From Flagellimonas sp. CMM7 (GTDB taxonomy: Bacteria; Bacteroidota; Bacteroidia; Flavobacteriales; Flavobacteriaceae): 64,000 nucleotides of DNA. Numbering within the stretch: the stretch's first letter is position 1; every line of letters begins with the position of its first letter. This document shows positions 53,501 through 61,975 of this stretch, piece after piece. The notes under the pieces were generated by a model. That model worked only from the letters and a program-made list of their open reading frames with translations. It did not search any database and was not told where the DNA came from. The stretch is taken from the NCBI RefSeq assembly GCF_021390195.1, contig NZ_CP090003.1:1848001-1912000 (forward strand), written 5' to 3'. The translations under genes and the position numbers were made by a program.

Positions 53501-54018
53501 ACAATGTTTCCCGACAGCCATATAAAGCCAAGAATACCAAGGGGAATCACCGCATACTTAGCATATTTGAAACTCTCCTTAAAATCTATTGCTTTGCCAA
53601 AAGAGACATTGCTCAAGCCTTCACTTCTTTGTTCAATACTGGCCAATAAAAGTTCTGATGCCGACTTGTCTTCGGCCAACTCCAATAAATTATAAAGCTT
53701 ATCGTCAATCTGTGGAAAATGCTTCCCTATCAATAGCGAAGCCTCTTTATTGGATATTCCCTTTCTAATCCTAAAAAGAAAAAATAAAGGAACCAGGATA
53801 AACTTGTACATCAAGAACAGTTCAACCAATAGAAAAATCAAGAACAACACAAGGCGCCAATCTTGATTTAACCAAAGCATGTATTCCAAAGACATTACCC
53901 CCAACAAAAACAAGAGTCCAATTGCCAAAAACAGCAAGCTTCCCTTAATCAATTGCTTGGTATAATATCTCTTGGTAAACTCGTTGAGCTTGTCGAGTAT
54001 CTTCTGATAACTATTCAA
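50584..54018 (-). CDS. DUF4175 large coiled-coil membrane protein
   Basis: This 1144-residue protein has three N-terminal membrane helices (about 22-50, 52-82 and 152-175), a beta-rich extracytoplasmic part with domains around 180-500, a long charged coiled coil (about 500-745), a C-terminal helical part and a Gly/Gln/Lys/Glu low-complexity stretch around 920-1020. The DUF4175 family is common in Bacteroidota next to mnmG/ybeY. It begins with TTG at 54018 because no ATG fits. Its role is unknown; it has no catalytic motif. The low-complexity stretch is likely disordered. Confidence 0.85.
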   Translation of the reverse strand: MNSYQKILDKLNEFTKRYYTKQLIKGSLLFLAIGLLFLLGVMSLEYMLWLNQDWRLVLFLIFLLVELFLMYKFILVPLFFLFRIRKGISNKEASLLIGKHFPQIDDKLYNLLELAEDKSASELLLASIEQRSEGLSNVSFGKAIDFKESFKYAKYAVIPLGILGFIWLSGNIVSFFNSYKRVVNYDLAFERPAPFTFQVLNEKLEVLDNEPLTIQVTTNGDVKPENVFMVVNGEELLLKNLNGIYTHTFEAPVRESDFYLTANGWSSKSYTIRSFRTPALLDFKMQLNFPKYTQRTAEFVTGTGNAVIPEGTQVTWNIEGRHVEEINMSVRDTTVVFTKEQDIFSYADRVYNDFGYELSTSNTNVKNFEKLGYQLEVVKDGYPSVEVSQVLDSINPNQSFYTGQAADDYKVSKIRAVCYPADNNQNIQRVVLESPNSNVHQFYYTFPSGFTLESGKNYKLYFEIVDNDGLRNGKVTKSKTFNTSLFDVNQLKNKELEFQNSVLNKMDKSLEGYKEQEEKLAKINDKQKEEKTLNFDDKNEIRDFLQKQEQQEELMEKFSKQLKESLNKEDSSDERKKMLQERLERQELEARKNEKLLEELNKLADKIDKEELKKKLDELGKKQSSSARNLEQILELTKRYYVTEKMSQLSKELEELSKEQDELSEKENEISNEEKEQQKLNEDFEKLAKELDELKKDNENLKKPMSLNVQDKDKEGVKEDQQKAMEELNKSKEEQEKSEGEKSKSAKNKAAQKQKSAAQKMKEMSKSLQQSSMGGGGSSITEDAEMLRQILDNLVTFSFKQEKLFESVESSDVDVSQFSRTVRDQKELRRLFEHVDDSLFALSLRRAELSEFVNEQITEVYYNIDKSLESIAENQVFQGASYQQYVINATNALADFLANILDNMQQNMKPGQGSGQGGADFQLPDIIKGQQGVNEKMGSSGQQGKSKSGQDGKEGEGKDGEGDKQGSGKEGQQGSKGEESERESGQNGSGKQGGKEGNGGQNGDGEMGLSEIYEIYKEQQFIRQQLEKQLNDLINNSDRNLAKKLIQQMEDFENDLLENGITNRTRSKVNTIQHELLKLKNATLKQGKKKERESNTNLNTFSNPITTKPELLKEYQNDIEILNRQALPLRQNYEKKVKVYFKND

Positions 54019-54123
54019 AATCCACCATATTTACTACCAAGATACCCGATAGCACCGAATAGTCCTGAAAACTTTTTGTTAAAACACATTCCCTCAACAG
54101 TTTTCTAGTGCTGCACCAAGTAG

Positions 54124-54131
54124 TATCTTTG
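54124..54131 (+). promoter_or_regulatory. -7 promoter element of gltX
   Basis: TATCTTTG ends 19 bases before the ATG at 54151. No clear -33 TTG lies at the usual distance. Confidence 0.5.
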
Positions 54132-54150
54132 CGGCTCAATTTAGTGTAGC

Positions 54151-55686
54151 ATGAGTCAAAAAGTACGGGTTCGTTTTGCTCCCAGCCCAACTGGGCCATT
54201 GCATATAGGTGGTGTACGTACCGCTTTGTTCAATTATTTGTTTGCCAAAAAACATGGTGGTGATTTTGTGCTTCGTATAGAGGATACGGATCAAAACCGA
54301 TATGTAGAAGGTGCCGAAGAATACATTGCGGAAGCCCTAAACTGGTGCGGTATTCCTTTTGATGAAGGCCCCACTTCGGCTCCGCTCAGTGCAGGCTCCA
54401 AAGAAGGAAGCTTTGGCCCGTACCGACAAAGTGAGCGCAAACATTTGTACAAGGCATATGCGATGGAGCTCATTGAAAAAGGACATGCCTATTATGCTTT
54501 TGACACTTCTGAACGATTGGATTTTCACCGAAAAGATCATGAAGAAAAGGGCAAGACCTTTATCTATAATTGGCACAACCGCTTAAAGCTTTCCAATTCG
54601 CTTTCATTGAGCGCTGAAGAGACGCAGAAGAAACTGGATGCTGGGGAAGATTATGTTATTCGTTTTAAGTCACCGCAAGATCAAGAATTGGTATTACAGG
54701 ATATCATCCGTGGTGAAATTAAAATAGACACCAATATTCTTGATGATAAAGTCCTTTTTAAAAGTGATGGTATGCCTACCTATCATCTTGCAAATATTGT
54801 GGATGACCATCTCATGGAAATTACGCACGTCATCCGTGGTGAAGAGTGGTTGCCTTCTTTGGCACTCCATCAATTGTTATATAATGCCTTTGGATGGAAG
54901 GCTCCAGAATTTGCGCATCTCCCGCTAATTATGAAGCCTGTTGGCAAAGGAAAATTGAGTAAGCGAGATGGTGAAAAAGGAGGTTTTCCTGTTTTTCCAT
55001 TGTCGTGGAACGAATCTCAAGGGTACCGCGAAGCTGGATATTTTCCAGAGGCTGTTGTCAACTTTTTGGCGCTTTTGGGATGGAACCCTGGAACAGAACA
55101 AGAGCTATTTAGCTTAGACGATTTAATTGAGGCTTTTAGCTTGGAACGTGTAAACAAATCTGGTGCACGTTTTGATCCTGAAAAAACGAAGTGGTACAAT
55201 CATCAATACCTACAAAAGAAAAGCGACAAAGAACTTGCGGCCTTGTTTGCTCCTATTATCACTGATAAATTAGGTCTCGACTCCGCTCGACCTGACAATC
55301 CTTATATCGAAAAAACAGTCTCTTTAATAAAAGAACGTGCCGATTTTGTCTCTGATTTTTGGGAATTGGGCAACTACTTTTTTGAAGCGCCAACCACCTA
55401 CAATGAAAAAGCAGTAAAAAAACAGTGGAAGGAAGATACGCCACAACTCATGCAAAAAGTGGCTGAAATTTTAGAAGCCACCGAAGACTTTAGCTCAGCT
55501 ACTATCGAAACCAATGTAAAAGCATGGATTACGGACAGTGAACTTTCCTTTGGAAAAGTGATGGGTCCACTGCGTTTAATTATCGTTGGAGAACTCAAAG
55601 GCCCCCATATTTTTGATATTCTTGCGCTTATTGGAAAAGAAGAAAGTGTTGGGCGGATTACAAAGGCATTGGAGATTTTGGGGTAG
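54151..55686 (+). CDS. gltX: Glutamate--tRNA ligase
   Basis: This 511-residue class I synthetase has the HIGH-type motif PSPTGPLHIGG and the KMSKS-type motif GKLSKRDG. Two in-frame stretches are unusual: SAPLSAGSKEGS, where GltX normally goes straight from DEGP to the GPYRQSER segment, and a short GLDSARPDN near residue 377. Both are encoded by GACTCCGCTC/CGGCTCCGCTC-type repeats (54373-54399 and 55273-55296). The protein is otherwise complete. It charges tRNA-Glu for translation. Confidence 0.95.
   Translation: MSQKVRVRFAPSPTGPLHIGGVRTALFNYLFAKKHGGDFVLRIEDTDQNRYVEGAEEYIAEALNWCGIPFDEGPTSAPLSAGSKEGSFGPYRQSERKHLYKAYAMELIEKGHAYYAFDTSERLDFHRKDHEEKGKTFIYNWHNRLKLSNSLSLSAEETQKKLDAGEDYVIRFKSPQDQELVLQDIIRGEIKIDTNILDDKVLFKSDGMPTYHLANIVDDHLMEITHVIRGEEWLPSLALHQLLYNAFGWKAPEFAHLPLIMKPVGKGKLSKRDGEKGGFPVFPLSWNESQGYREAGYFPEAVVNFLALLGWNPGTEQELFSLDDLIEAFSLERVNKSGARFDPEKTKWYNHQYLQKKSDKELAALFAPIITDKLGLDSARPDNPYIEKTVSLIKERADFVSDFWELGNYFFEAPTTYNEKAVKKQWKEDTPQLMQKVAEILEATEDFSSATIETNVKAWITDSELSFGKVMGPLRLIIVGELKGPHIFDILALIGKEESVGRITKALEILG
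54373..54399. repeat. Dispersed-repeat-like insertion in gltX, copy 1
   Basis: CTTCGGCTCCGCTCAGTGC followed by AGGCTCC matches the layout of short repeats common in bacterial intergenic DNA (CTTCGAC...GCTCAG...CAGGCTC). Here it is in frame inside gltX and adds about ten residues. Confidence 0.6.
55273..55296. repeat. Dispersed-repeat-like insertion in gltX, copy 2
   Basis: GGTCTCGACTCCGCTCGACC is a near-palindrome of the same GACTCCGCTC core and is again in frame. It encodes GLDSARPDN, in a region of the anticodon-binding half where length is variable. Confidence 0.5.
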
Positions 55687-55692
55687 CGTTTA

Positions 55693-55739
55693 GGCTAAAA
55701 AGCGTTGCTGTCCCAAAGGGCAGCTATGATTTTTTAGCC
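55693..55739. terminator. Bidirectional terminator between gltX and the DUF262 gene
   Basis: An outer stem GGCTAAAAA/TTTTTAGCC encloses an inner stem GCTGTCCC/GGGCAGC. It overlaps the stop codon of the DUF262 gene and follows gltX by six bases. Confidence 0.85.
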
Positions 55740-56741
55740 ATTGCTAGCAACAGATTTTCTTAATTCATTTTCAAGAACAGACGCTCTTGCTAGTCTACCG
55801 GTTCTTCCGCTTGTTCCTTGGAATATATATTTATAAAACTTAGCGTAACTATTGCTTTCTGGATCATTGGATTTGTTGGAAAGTATTTCGTTTTCTAAAT
55901 TTTCAAGAGTCATTTTTAAATCTATAAACTCTAGTTCTTCTCGCTGTAGTTTTATCAATTCGATAATCAAAGTAAAAAAGCTCGTTTTTCTCCACCACAT
56001 AGAATCATATTCCAATCCCAAATCCAACAATAATTGACAAGTATCTATTAATTCCTTTTTTATGCTTTCAGCATTAGGATATTCATCATTGTACAGTTTA
56101 ATATATCTCTCGATTTCTGAATTTCCTGTGAAGTATCCGCCTTCTTCCAAAGTAGCCATTATCAAAAGAATATATTCGGTGTCTTTCATCCTAGCATATT
56201 GATTTTGACTAAACATTTCAAGATTCGTAAAAGACTCAGAACCTTGAACATCTTGTGCTGTAGAAATAAACACTCCTTCGTAAAGAGCATTATTTATTTC
56301 CATTGCATTCAATGCATAACTAACGGAGTTGATTCTTTTAAATATTTCTACAATTTCATTGTCGTCAAGTCTTCCCAAATCTCTTACAACAATTTTATAA
56401 TCATAAAAATCTGTCTGTTGTTTAGGGGTCAAGTCTTTAAATAGAGGGATACTTCTAGTCGGAATGTCCCCATTTATATAGGAAAAAATCGTGTTCAATC
56501 GTTGTTGTCCATCAACAACCATTCTTTTGGATACTCTAGTTTCTAAATCGATTTCACCGTCCGCTAAATAGATTTCAGGAAAAGGAAACCCTCTCAAGAT
56601 TGTATCAAGAAAACTTTCCTTATGCGAATTGTTCCAAACTAGATTTCTTTGAAATGAAGGTCTTAAAATCAGAGTTTCATTTTCCAAATCGTTAAATAAG
56701 TCCAACAATTTTTCATTGTCTGCGCTGCCAATATTATTCAT
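55734..56741 (-). CDS. DUF262 domain protein (ParB/GmrSD-like NTPase), candidate defence gene
   Basis: This 335-residue protein has the DUF262 core: PSFQRNLVWNNSHKESFLDTILRGFPFPEIYL near the start and VVDGQQRLNTIFSYI at about residue 74, the DGQQR motif used for nucleotide binding. KRINSVSYALNAMEINNALY is the following family segment. No DUF1524 HNH nuclease domain is attached, unlike full GmrSD or SspE proteins. It overlaps its partner nucleotidyltransferase gene by 8 bases. DUF262 proteins often restrict modified phage DNA; here the role is inferred from family and context. Confidence 0.85.
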   Translation of the reverse strand: MNNIGSADNEKLLDLFNDLENETLILRPSFQRNLVWNNSHKESFLDTILRGFPFPEIYLADGEIDLETRVSKRMVVDGQQRLNTIFSYINGDIPTRSIPLFKDLTPKQQTDFYDYKIVVRDLGRLDDNEIVEIFKRINSVSYALNAMEINNALYEGVFISTAQDVQGSESFTNLEMFSQNQYARMKDTEYILLIMATLEEGGYFTGNSEIERYIKLYNDEYPNAESIKKELIDTCQLLLDLGLEYDSMWWRKTSFFTLIIELIKLQREELEFIDLKMTLENLENEILSNKSNDPESNSYAKFYKYIFQGTSGRTGRLARASVLENELRKSVASNG

Positions 56742-57330
56742 GATTCTCAGTTCTTAATTTTTTAATGTTTCTTGAATGATATTCCTCAAAAAAGTATTCG
56801 TTTCGAAAAATCGCTCCGGCAATTTTGTAATTTCCGTACTTGCCGTAAGAGATACTTTTAAAGAATTCAAACCAAGCATTTTTCTTAGAGTAGTTAAAAG
56901 GAAAAAGGTCTGGTCTAATCCAACCTTTAAGGAAGTACTCTAAAAACTCCCGATACATTTTATCTTCCTGTTCTGTTCTAGCTTTTGTATTTATATTAAA
57001 ATCCAAAAGTTCTTTCCAATATTCATCAAATACTTCTTCACTTATTACAACAATATCAATATCAGATTCCTCATTGAAATCATTCCAAAGTTTTTTAGGA
57101 GCAATGCTGAAGCCCAGTTTTGCTGAACCAACCATTACAATTTTCGTGGTACTAATATTGAAAAAGCTCGCAACTTTTTGTTTCAAATAGAAATACTTTT
57201 CCTCATCATCTTGAAAAATGATTGGATTACCATGTAAAAGGTTTTTTCTAATAATGGCAGTATCCGATATAAGATCATTATTGAGCTCAGCTTTAAAGGC
57301 TGCTTTTCTATATTCAATAATTTCTTTCAT
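56734..57330 (-). CDS. Nucleotidyltransferase-fold protein paired with DUF262
   Basis: This 198-residue protein has a nucleotidyltransferase signature: VGSAKLGFS at about 67 and EESDIDIVVIS at about 89, giving the GS motif and DxD metal pair. The gap of about 20 residues between them is longer than in MNT antitoxins. The C-terminal half is helical and basic. It precedes the DUF262 gene with overlapping codons, so both are made together. Adenylylation or nucleotide signalling is possible, but no target is known. Confidence 0.8.
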   Translation of the reverse strand: MKEIIEYRKAAFKAELNNDLISDTAIIRKNLLHGNPIIFQDDEEKYFYLKQKVASFFNISTTKIVMVGSAKLGFSIAPKKLWNDFNEESDIDIVVISEEVFDEYWKELLDFNINTKARTEQEDKMYREFLEYFLKGWIRPDLFPFNYSKKNAWFEFFKSISYGKYGNYKIAGAIFRNEYFFEEYHSRNIKKLRTENHE

Positions 57331-57338
57331 CTATTCAT

Positions 57339-57355
57339 AATTGTTGCTAACAATT
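57339..57355. repeat. 7-bp inverted repeat upstream of the island
   Basis: AATTGTT-GCT-AACAATT is a perfect inverted repeat 9 bases upstream of the nucleotidyltransferase start. Its core GTTGCTAACAAT resembles, in reverse orientation, GTTGCTAGCAAT at the other end of the two-gene island (55740-55751). Confidence 0.5.
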
Positions 57356-57554
57356 GTATATGATCAATGATTATATACCTATTACCAGTCCAAGTTAAGA
57401 AAATTCCTATTTCTCCGAGCTACACACAAATTTTGGTGCTCTTATAGAAAATCTAGCATGCCAATTGACGGATGTGTAACAAAACTTCATCTTTTGCTAC
57501 ATATCTATTGAACACTTTTCGTACTTTAACTTCTTAACTTAAAATCTATACGCT

Positions 57555-58484
57555 ATGGGCAACTTTCTTCTTATTCCATTAATATTTGTGGGGCTTATCA
57601 TTCTCTTTTCTTCCTTCTTTATAGTTAAACAACAAACAGCGGTTATTGTTGAACGCTTTGGTCGTTTTCAAAGCATTCGCCAATCTGGTCTACAAATGAA
57701 AATTCCATTAGTGGATAGAATTGTAACCCGTGTTGGGTTAAAAATTCAGCAATTGGATGTGATTGTAGAAACCAAAACACTGGATGATGTTTTTGTAAAA
57801 TTGAAGGTATCTGTCCAGTATGTGGTTATCAAATCTAAAGTTTATGAGGCGTTCTATAAACTGGAATATCCTCATGACCAAATCACTTCCTATGTTTTTG
57901 ACGTTGTAAGGGCTGAGGTTCCAAAAATGAAATTGGATGATGTCTTTGTAAAAAAAGATGATATCGCCATAGCCGTAAAATCAGAATTGCAGGATGCCAT
58001 GTTGGAATATGGGTATGATATTATTAAAACCCTTGTTACCGACATTGATCCAGATGCACAGGTAAAAGAAGCCATGAATCGAATCAATGCTTCGGAGCGT
58101 GAAAAGATTGCAGCGCAATTTGAAGGGGATGCCGCCAGAATCTTAATTGTGGAAAAAGCAAAAGCCGAGGCGGAGAGCAAAAGATTACAAGGACAGGGTA
58201 TTGCCGATCAACGTCGTGAGATTGCACGAGGTCTGGAGGAATCTGTTGAGGTGTTGAACAAGGTGGGTATTAATTCGCAAGAGGCATCTGCCTTAATTGT
58301 AGTGACCCAACATTATGATACCTTGCAATCCATTGGTGAAGAAACCAATACCAATTTGATTCTTTTACCAAATTCCCCACAAGCTGGTAGCGATATGTTG
58401 AACAATATGGTTGCCTCATTTACGGCTAGCAATATGATTGGGGAACAAATGAAAAAGACAAGCGTTCCAAAACCGAAAAAGTAA
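57555..58484 (+). CDS. SPFH/Band 7 (stomatin-like) membrane protein
   Basis: This 309-residue protein has an N-terminal membrane anchor (LLIPLIFVGLIILFSSFFIV) and a Band 7 domain with ERFGRFQSIRQSGLQMKIPLVDRI, DVVRAEVPKMKLDDVF and RINASEREKIAAQFEGDAARI, followed by a coiled coil. Such proteins form large rings in the inner membrane that organise microdomains or proteases. No NfeD partner is adjacent. It follows the DUF262 island and starts a core gene region. Confidence 0.9.
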   Translation: MGNFLLIPLIFVGLIILFSSFFIVKQQTAVIVERFGRFQSIRQSGLQMKIPLVDRIVTRVGLKIQQLDVIVETKTLDDVFVKLKVSVQYVVIKSKVYEAFYKLEYPHDQITSYVFDVVRAEVPKMKLDDVFVKKDDIAIAVKSELQDAMLEYGYDIIKTLVTDIDPDAQVKEAMNRINASEREKIAAQFEGDAARILIVEKAKAEAESKRLQGQGIADQRREIARGLEESVEVLNKVGINSQEASALIVVTQHYDTLQSIGEETNTNLILLPNSPQAGSDMLNNMVASFTASNMIGEQMKKTSVPKPKK

Positions 58485-58503
58485 ACACTTCACTTTTAAA
58501 GAC

Positions 58504-58528
58504 AAAGGGGCTATTTGGCCCCTTTTTT
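58504..58528. terminator. Bidirectional terminator
   Basis: AAAGGGGC and GCCCCTTT form an 8-base stem with a 6-base loop and T run between the convergent SPFH and BamA-like genes. Confidence 0.9.
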
Positions 58529-58533
58529 ATTCG

Positions 58534-59832
58534 CTAAAAGTACTGGCCTATACCAAATACAATTCCATTGGTAGATTCGTTGGAAATCCCGAAACCATAA
58601 TCCAATCGAAACACCGCATTAAAAATACGCTTGTGAATCAACCGAAATCCCAGTCCGGAATATAATCTGGTGGACGAGCCATCAAACAACTGTCCAAAAC
58701 CCTCCCCTGGGGTTCGCCATGATCCAGCATCTATAAATGCATTTCCTTGAACCACAAACCATCCTTTTTCATACAGCGTCTGTCTGTACTCCGTGTTCAA
58801 TACCAATGCTGCTGTTCCTCTATCTACTGTATTTCCCACACCCCTAATGTTCAATTGATTGTCCAAAGTAAAGGGTGCAAAAGGGGAATCTTCATTTCCA
58901 AACGCAGCAGCAAACCGTAGCCTGTTTGCCCAATTTCCTCTTGCTCCTATTTTTCTATAATAAATCAAATCATTTCGAATAGATAAAAAATCGCCCAAAA
59001 ACTGGGTGCCAAGTTCATCTCCACTTAAAAAGCTTATGTATTGTGTAGTAAGTTCATTTATGGTACCATCAAAATATTGATAGTCAATATCTAAATCCAC
59101 ATATCGGTACTGGCCCCTATAGATCAGTTTGTCTGCTTCCAAAGCAAGAGGCCTTCCAGCTAAAGGTTCATCCCCAATAAAATCATAACGCTCTTTTACA
59201 AAGGAAGCTCCAAGCTCTGCTTCATTCTTAAAATCAAAAGAGAACAATAAACTTCCTTCAGCACTTTTTGAGTTAAAGCGATAATCTTTGACCCCTTCTT
59301 CAAAAAAAACAGGTTCTTGCGAGGTATTGTCCTGATAGTTGAATCCTACACCTAATTTATCACTGAATAAAAAGGGATGTTCCCAAAACACACCATATGA
59401 ATTAAAGACATCCCTTTCATAAAAACCACCTATAAGTTGATTGTTCCCAAACAGATTAAACTCGAACGCAGATACCCTAAATGCAAATTCTCCATTGTTC
59501 GCTGTTGAGATTCGCAACCCAGGAATAATGGTGAAATTTTCTTCTATTTGATAAACAAGCGTTTTTTCATCACCAATATCATAAATACTGTCTTTTGCAT
59601 TTGCTATTCCCGGCAATCGTTTTAAACGTTCAATATCTTGTTTGACCAAAACAGAATCATAAACAGTATTTGGTCTAACTTTTACCAATCTTCTTAAAAA
59701 AGATTCTTTGGTGCGTTTTAGTCCTTCAAATTCTAATTTGGTTATTTTCTGATTTTGCGCAAATCCAAATGCACAAGAAAGTAGCAGGCAAAGCGAGAGT
59801 ATTTTTTTCACGGATTGTTGATTTCCCATCAT
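58534..59832 (-). CDS. BamA/TamA-type outer-membrane beta-barrel protein
   Basis: This 432-residue protein has a signal peptide (ends AFGFAQ), one POTRA-like domain (about 28-100, ITKLEFEGLKRTKESFLRRLV) and a C-terminal Omp85-type barrel ending in the aromatic GIGQYF. The barrel is smaller than full BamA, so it is a surface-antigen type member. It would sit in the outer membrane. Two adjacent ATGs start the gene. No BAM partner is near. Confidence 0.85.
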   Translation of the reverse strand: MMGNQQSVKKILSLCLLLSCAFGFAQNQKITKLEFEGLKRTKESFLRRLVKVRPNTVYDSVLVKQDIERLKRLPGIANAKDSIYDIGDEKTLVYQIEENFTIIPGLRISTANNGEFAFRVSAFEFNLFGNNQLIGGFYERDVFNSYGVFWEHPFLFSDKLGVGFNYQDNTSQEPVFFEEGVKDYRFNSKSAEGSLLFSFDFKNEAELGASFVKERYDFIGDEPLAGRPLALEADKLIYRGQYRYVDLDIDYQYFDGTINELTTQYISFLSGDELGTQFLGDFLSIRNDLIYYRKIGARGNWANRLRFAAAFGNEDSPFAPFTLDNQLNIRGVGNTVDRGTAALVLNTEYRQTLYEKGWFVVQGNAFIDAGSWRTPGEGFGQLFDGSSTRLYSGLGFRLIHKRIFNAVFRLDYGFGISNESTNGIVFGIGQYF

Positions 59833-59959
59833 CAGACGAGAAATTAGTGCAAACCCTACAGGAATTGGTGTTTTTTTAATTTAAATGAACTCTAAAAGCA
59901 TTTTGAATCAACGCCCATAGAAAACCATAAGACAAGACAAAAACAGTCTTAAATTGATT

Positions 59960-59977
59960 AAAAACCAATTGGTTTTT
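59960..59977 (-). terminator. Palindromic terminator of glnS
   Basis: AAAAACCAATTGGTTTTT is a perfect 18-base palindrome (stem AAAAACC/GGTTTTT around AATT), 49 bases past the glnS stop. It may stop transcription from glnS; as an operator it is less likely. Confidence 0.6.
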
Positions 59978-60025
59978 ATAAAGAAAAATGATGGTTTTGC
60001 ATCATTACAATAGAGTCCAGCTATG

Positions 60026-61711
60026 TTAGCCTTTTTGCTCCAATTTTGCCCAGGTGTCTCGTAAAGTTACGGTTCTATTAAAAACCAAATTTTCTGCTGT
60101 TGAATCTGTATCTACATTAAAATAACCCAACCGTTGAAACTGAAATCTATCTCCAGCTTTTACATCTTTTAGACTTGGTTCCAAATATCCAGTAATTTTT
60201 TGCAAAGAATCAGGATTTACGAATTCCATAAACTCTTTGTCTTTATGCGCATCTGGTGTGGCATCTGTAAAAAGGCGATCGTATAGTCTCACCTCAGCGG
60301 TAATTGCATGCGGAACGGAAACCCAATGCAAGGTCCCCTTTACTTTTCGTAAACTTTCTTCTGTACCACTGCCACTTTTACTTTTAGGATCATAGGAACA
60401 CTGAACTTCAGTTATGTTTCCATCAGCATCTTTAGAACAACTTTCTGCTTTTATAATGTATCCGTTTTTAAGACGAACTTCACCACCAAGCTTTAATCTA
60501 AAAAACTTGCGGTTGGCCTCTTCTCTAAAATCTTCCTGTTCTATGAACAGTTCTCTTGAAAATGGAACTTGTCTGCTTCCCGCTGATTCATCTCCCGGAT
60601 TGTTCTCTGCTTCCAACCATTCTTCTTTTCCTTCTTCATAATTGGTGATGATGACCTTTAGTGGATTAAGTACGGCCATTACTCTTGGAGCAATTTTGTT
60701 CAGGTGTTCCCTAACATGAAATTCCAACAAAGAAACATCCACAACATTTTCTCTTTTGGCAATACCGATAGTTTCTGCAAAATTCCGGATAGATTCCGGA
60801 GTGTATCCTCTTCGTCGCAGACCAGAGATTGTTGGCATGCGTGGATCATCCCAACTATCAACCACACCATTTTCCACCAATTGTAACAATTTTCGCTTGC
60901 TTACAACGGTATGGCTAAGGTTTCTTCGGGCAAACTCACGTTGTTTGGGGCGAAGCTTTTTAGAATCTACCAATTGGTCTAAAAACCAATCATACAACTC
61001 TCTGTGCGGCAAAAACTCTAACGTACATAGGGAATGGGAGACCTGCTCTATATAATCACTTTCACCATGTGTCCAATCGTACATAGGGTAAATACACCAA
61101 TCGGTATTTGTTCTGTGGTGTGGTTTGTGCAAAACACGGTACATGATAGGATCGCGCATCAACATATTAGAAGAGGTCATGTCAATCTTAGCTCGCAGCA
61201 CATGTTTTCCTTCTTCAAAATCGCCATTCTTCATTCCTTCAAAAAGCGATAAGTTCTCTTCTACCGAACGATTCCTGTACGGGCTTTCCTTTCCAGCTTC
61301 TGTAGGGGTCCCCTTTTGCTCAGCCATTTCCTCTGAACTTTGGCTATCTACATAAGCCTTGCCTTGCTTTATCAACTCAACCGCCCAGTCATAAAGCTGT
61401 TGAAAGTAGTCTGAGGCATAACGTTCAGTATCCCACTCATACCCCAACCAAGAAACATCTTTCTTGATGGCTTCAACATACTCCTTTTCCTCTTTTGCAG
61501 GATTGGTATCATCAAAACGTAAGTTTACCGGAGCATTATACCTAAGCCCCAATCCAAAATTTAGACAAATAGAGCTGGCATGGCCTATATGGAGGTATCC
61601 ATTTGGTTCTGGCGGAAAGCGAAAACGTAGGTCTTGCTTGCTATAGGCGTTTGCCAAATCCTCCTCAACAATGTGTTCTATAAAATTCAACGATTTAACT
61701 TCTTCCTCCAT
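60026..61711 (-). CDS. glnS: Glutamine--tRNA ligase
   Basis: This 561-residue class I synthetase has FPPEPNGYLHIGHASSICLNFGL, DDTNPAKEEKEYVEAI and the KMSKS-equivalent VVSKRKL. It charges tRNA-Gln directly, which means the organism need not rely on the GatCAB route for Gln. The length matches. A TACATTTG -7 element is at 61729-61736 on the minus strand. Confidence 0.96.
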   Translation of the reverse strand: MEEEVKSLNFIEHIVEEDLANAYSKQDLRFRFPPEPNGYLHIGHASSICLNFGLGLRYNAPVNLRFDDTNPAKEEKEYVEAIKKDVSWLGYEWDTERYASDYFQQLYDWAVELIKQGKAYVDSQSSEEMAEQKGTPTEAGKESPYRNRSVEENLSLFEGMKNGDFEEGKHVLRAKIDMTSSNMLMRDPIMYRVLHKPHHRTNTDWCIYPMYDWTHGESDYIEQVSHSLCTLEFLPHRELYDWFLDQLVDSKKLRPKQREFARRNLSHTVVSKRKLLQLVENGVVDSWDDPRMPTISGLRRRGYTPESIRNFAETIGIAKRENVVDVSLLEFHVREHLNKIAPRVMAVLNPLKVIITNYEEGKEEWLEAENNPGDESAGSRQVPFSRELFIEQEDFREEANRKFFRLKLGGEVRLKNGYIIKAESCSKDADGNITEVQCSYDPKSKSGSGTEESLRKVKGTLHWVSVPHAITAEVRLYDRLFTDATPDAHKDKEFMEFVNPDSLQKITGYLEPSLKDVKAGDRFQFQRLGYFNVDTDSTAENLVFNRTVTLRDTWAKLEQKG

Positions 61712-61728
61712 TTCAAAAATTTGAAGCG

Positions 61729-61736
61729 CAAATGTA
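61729..61736 (-). promoter_or_regulatory. -7 promoter element of glnS
   Basis: The minus strand reads TACATTTG, 18 to 25 bases before the ATG at 61711. Confidence 0.45.
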
Positions 61737-61975
61737 GTAAAATCCAGCGTTCATAGCCATTAATCGTGCCGTGGTGTATACAAAGAAAGCCATTTTCACA
61801 ACACTTTTACCATACCCCACAACAATATCTTTCCATTCGACCAAATTAAAAGCATATTTGTTATTAGAATATTATATGAAATAGTGGGCGTTTATAGCGC
61901 CTAGCAGAACTAAACAAAATTAAGGGGCACAATTTATAGGGCATTATTGCCCATAACCTCTTAAAACTAACGCTG

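Noticed and set aside
54011..54199. Minus-strand frame spanning the gltX and DUF4175 starts
   Set aside because: It overlaps two clear starts and the gltX promoter, and encodes nothing recognisable.
59960..59977. AAAAACCAATTGGTTTTT as an operator
   Set aside because: It lies downstream of glnS, so a terminator is simpler.
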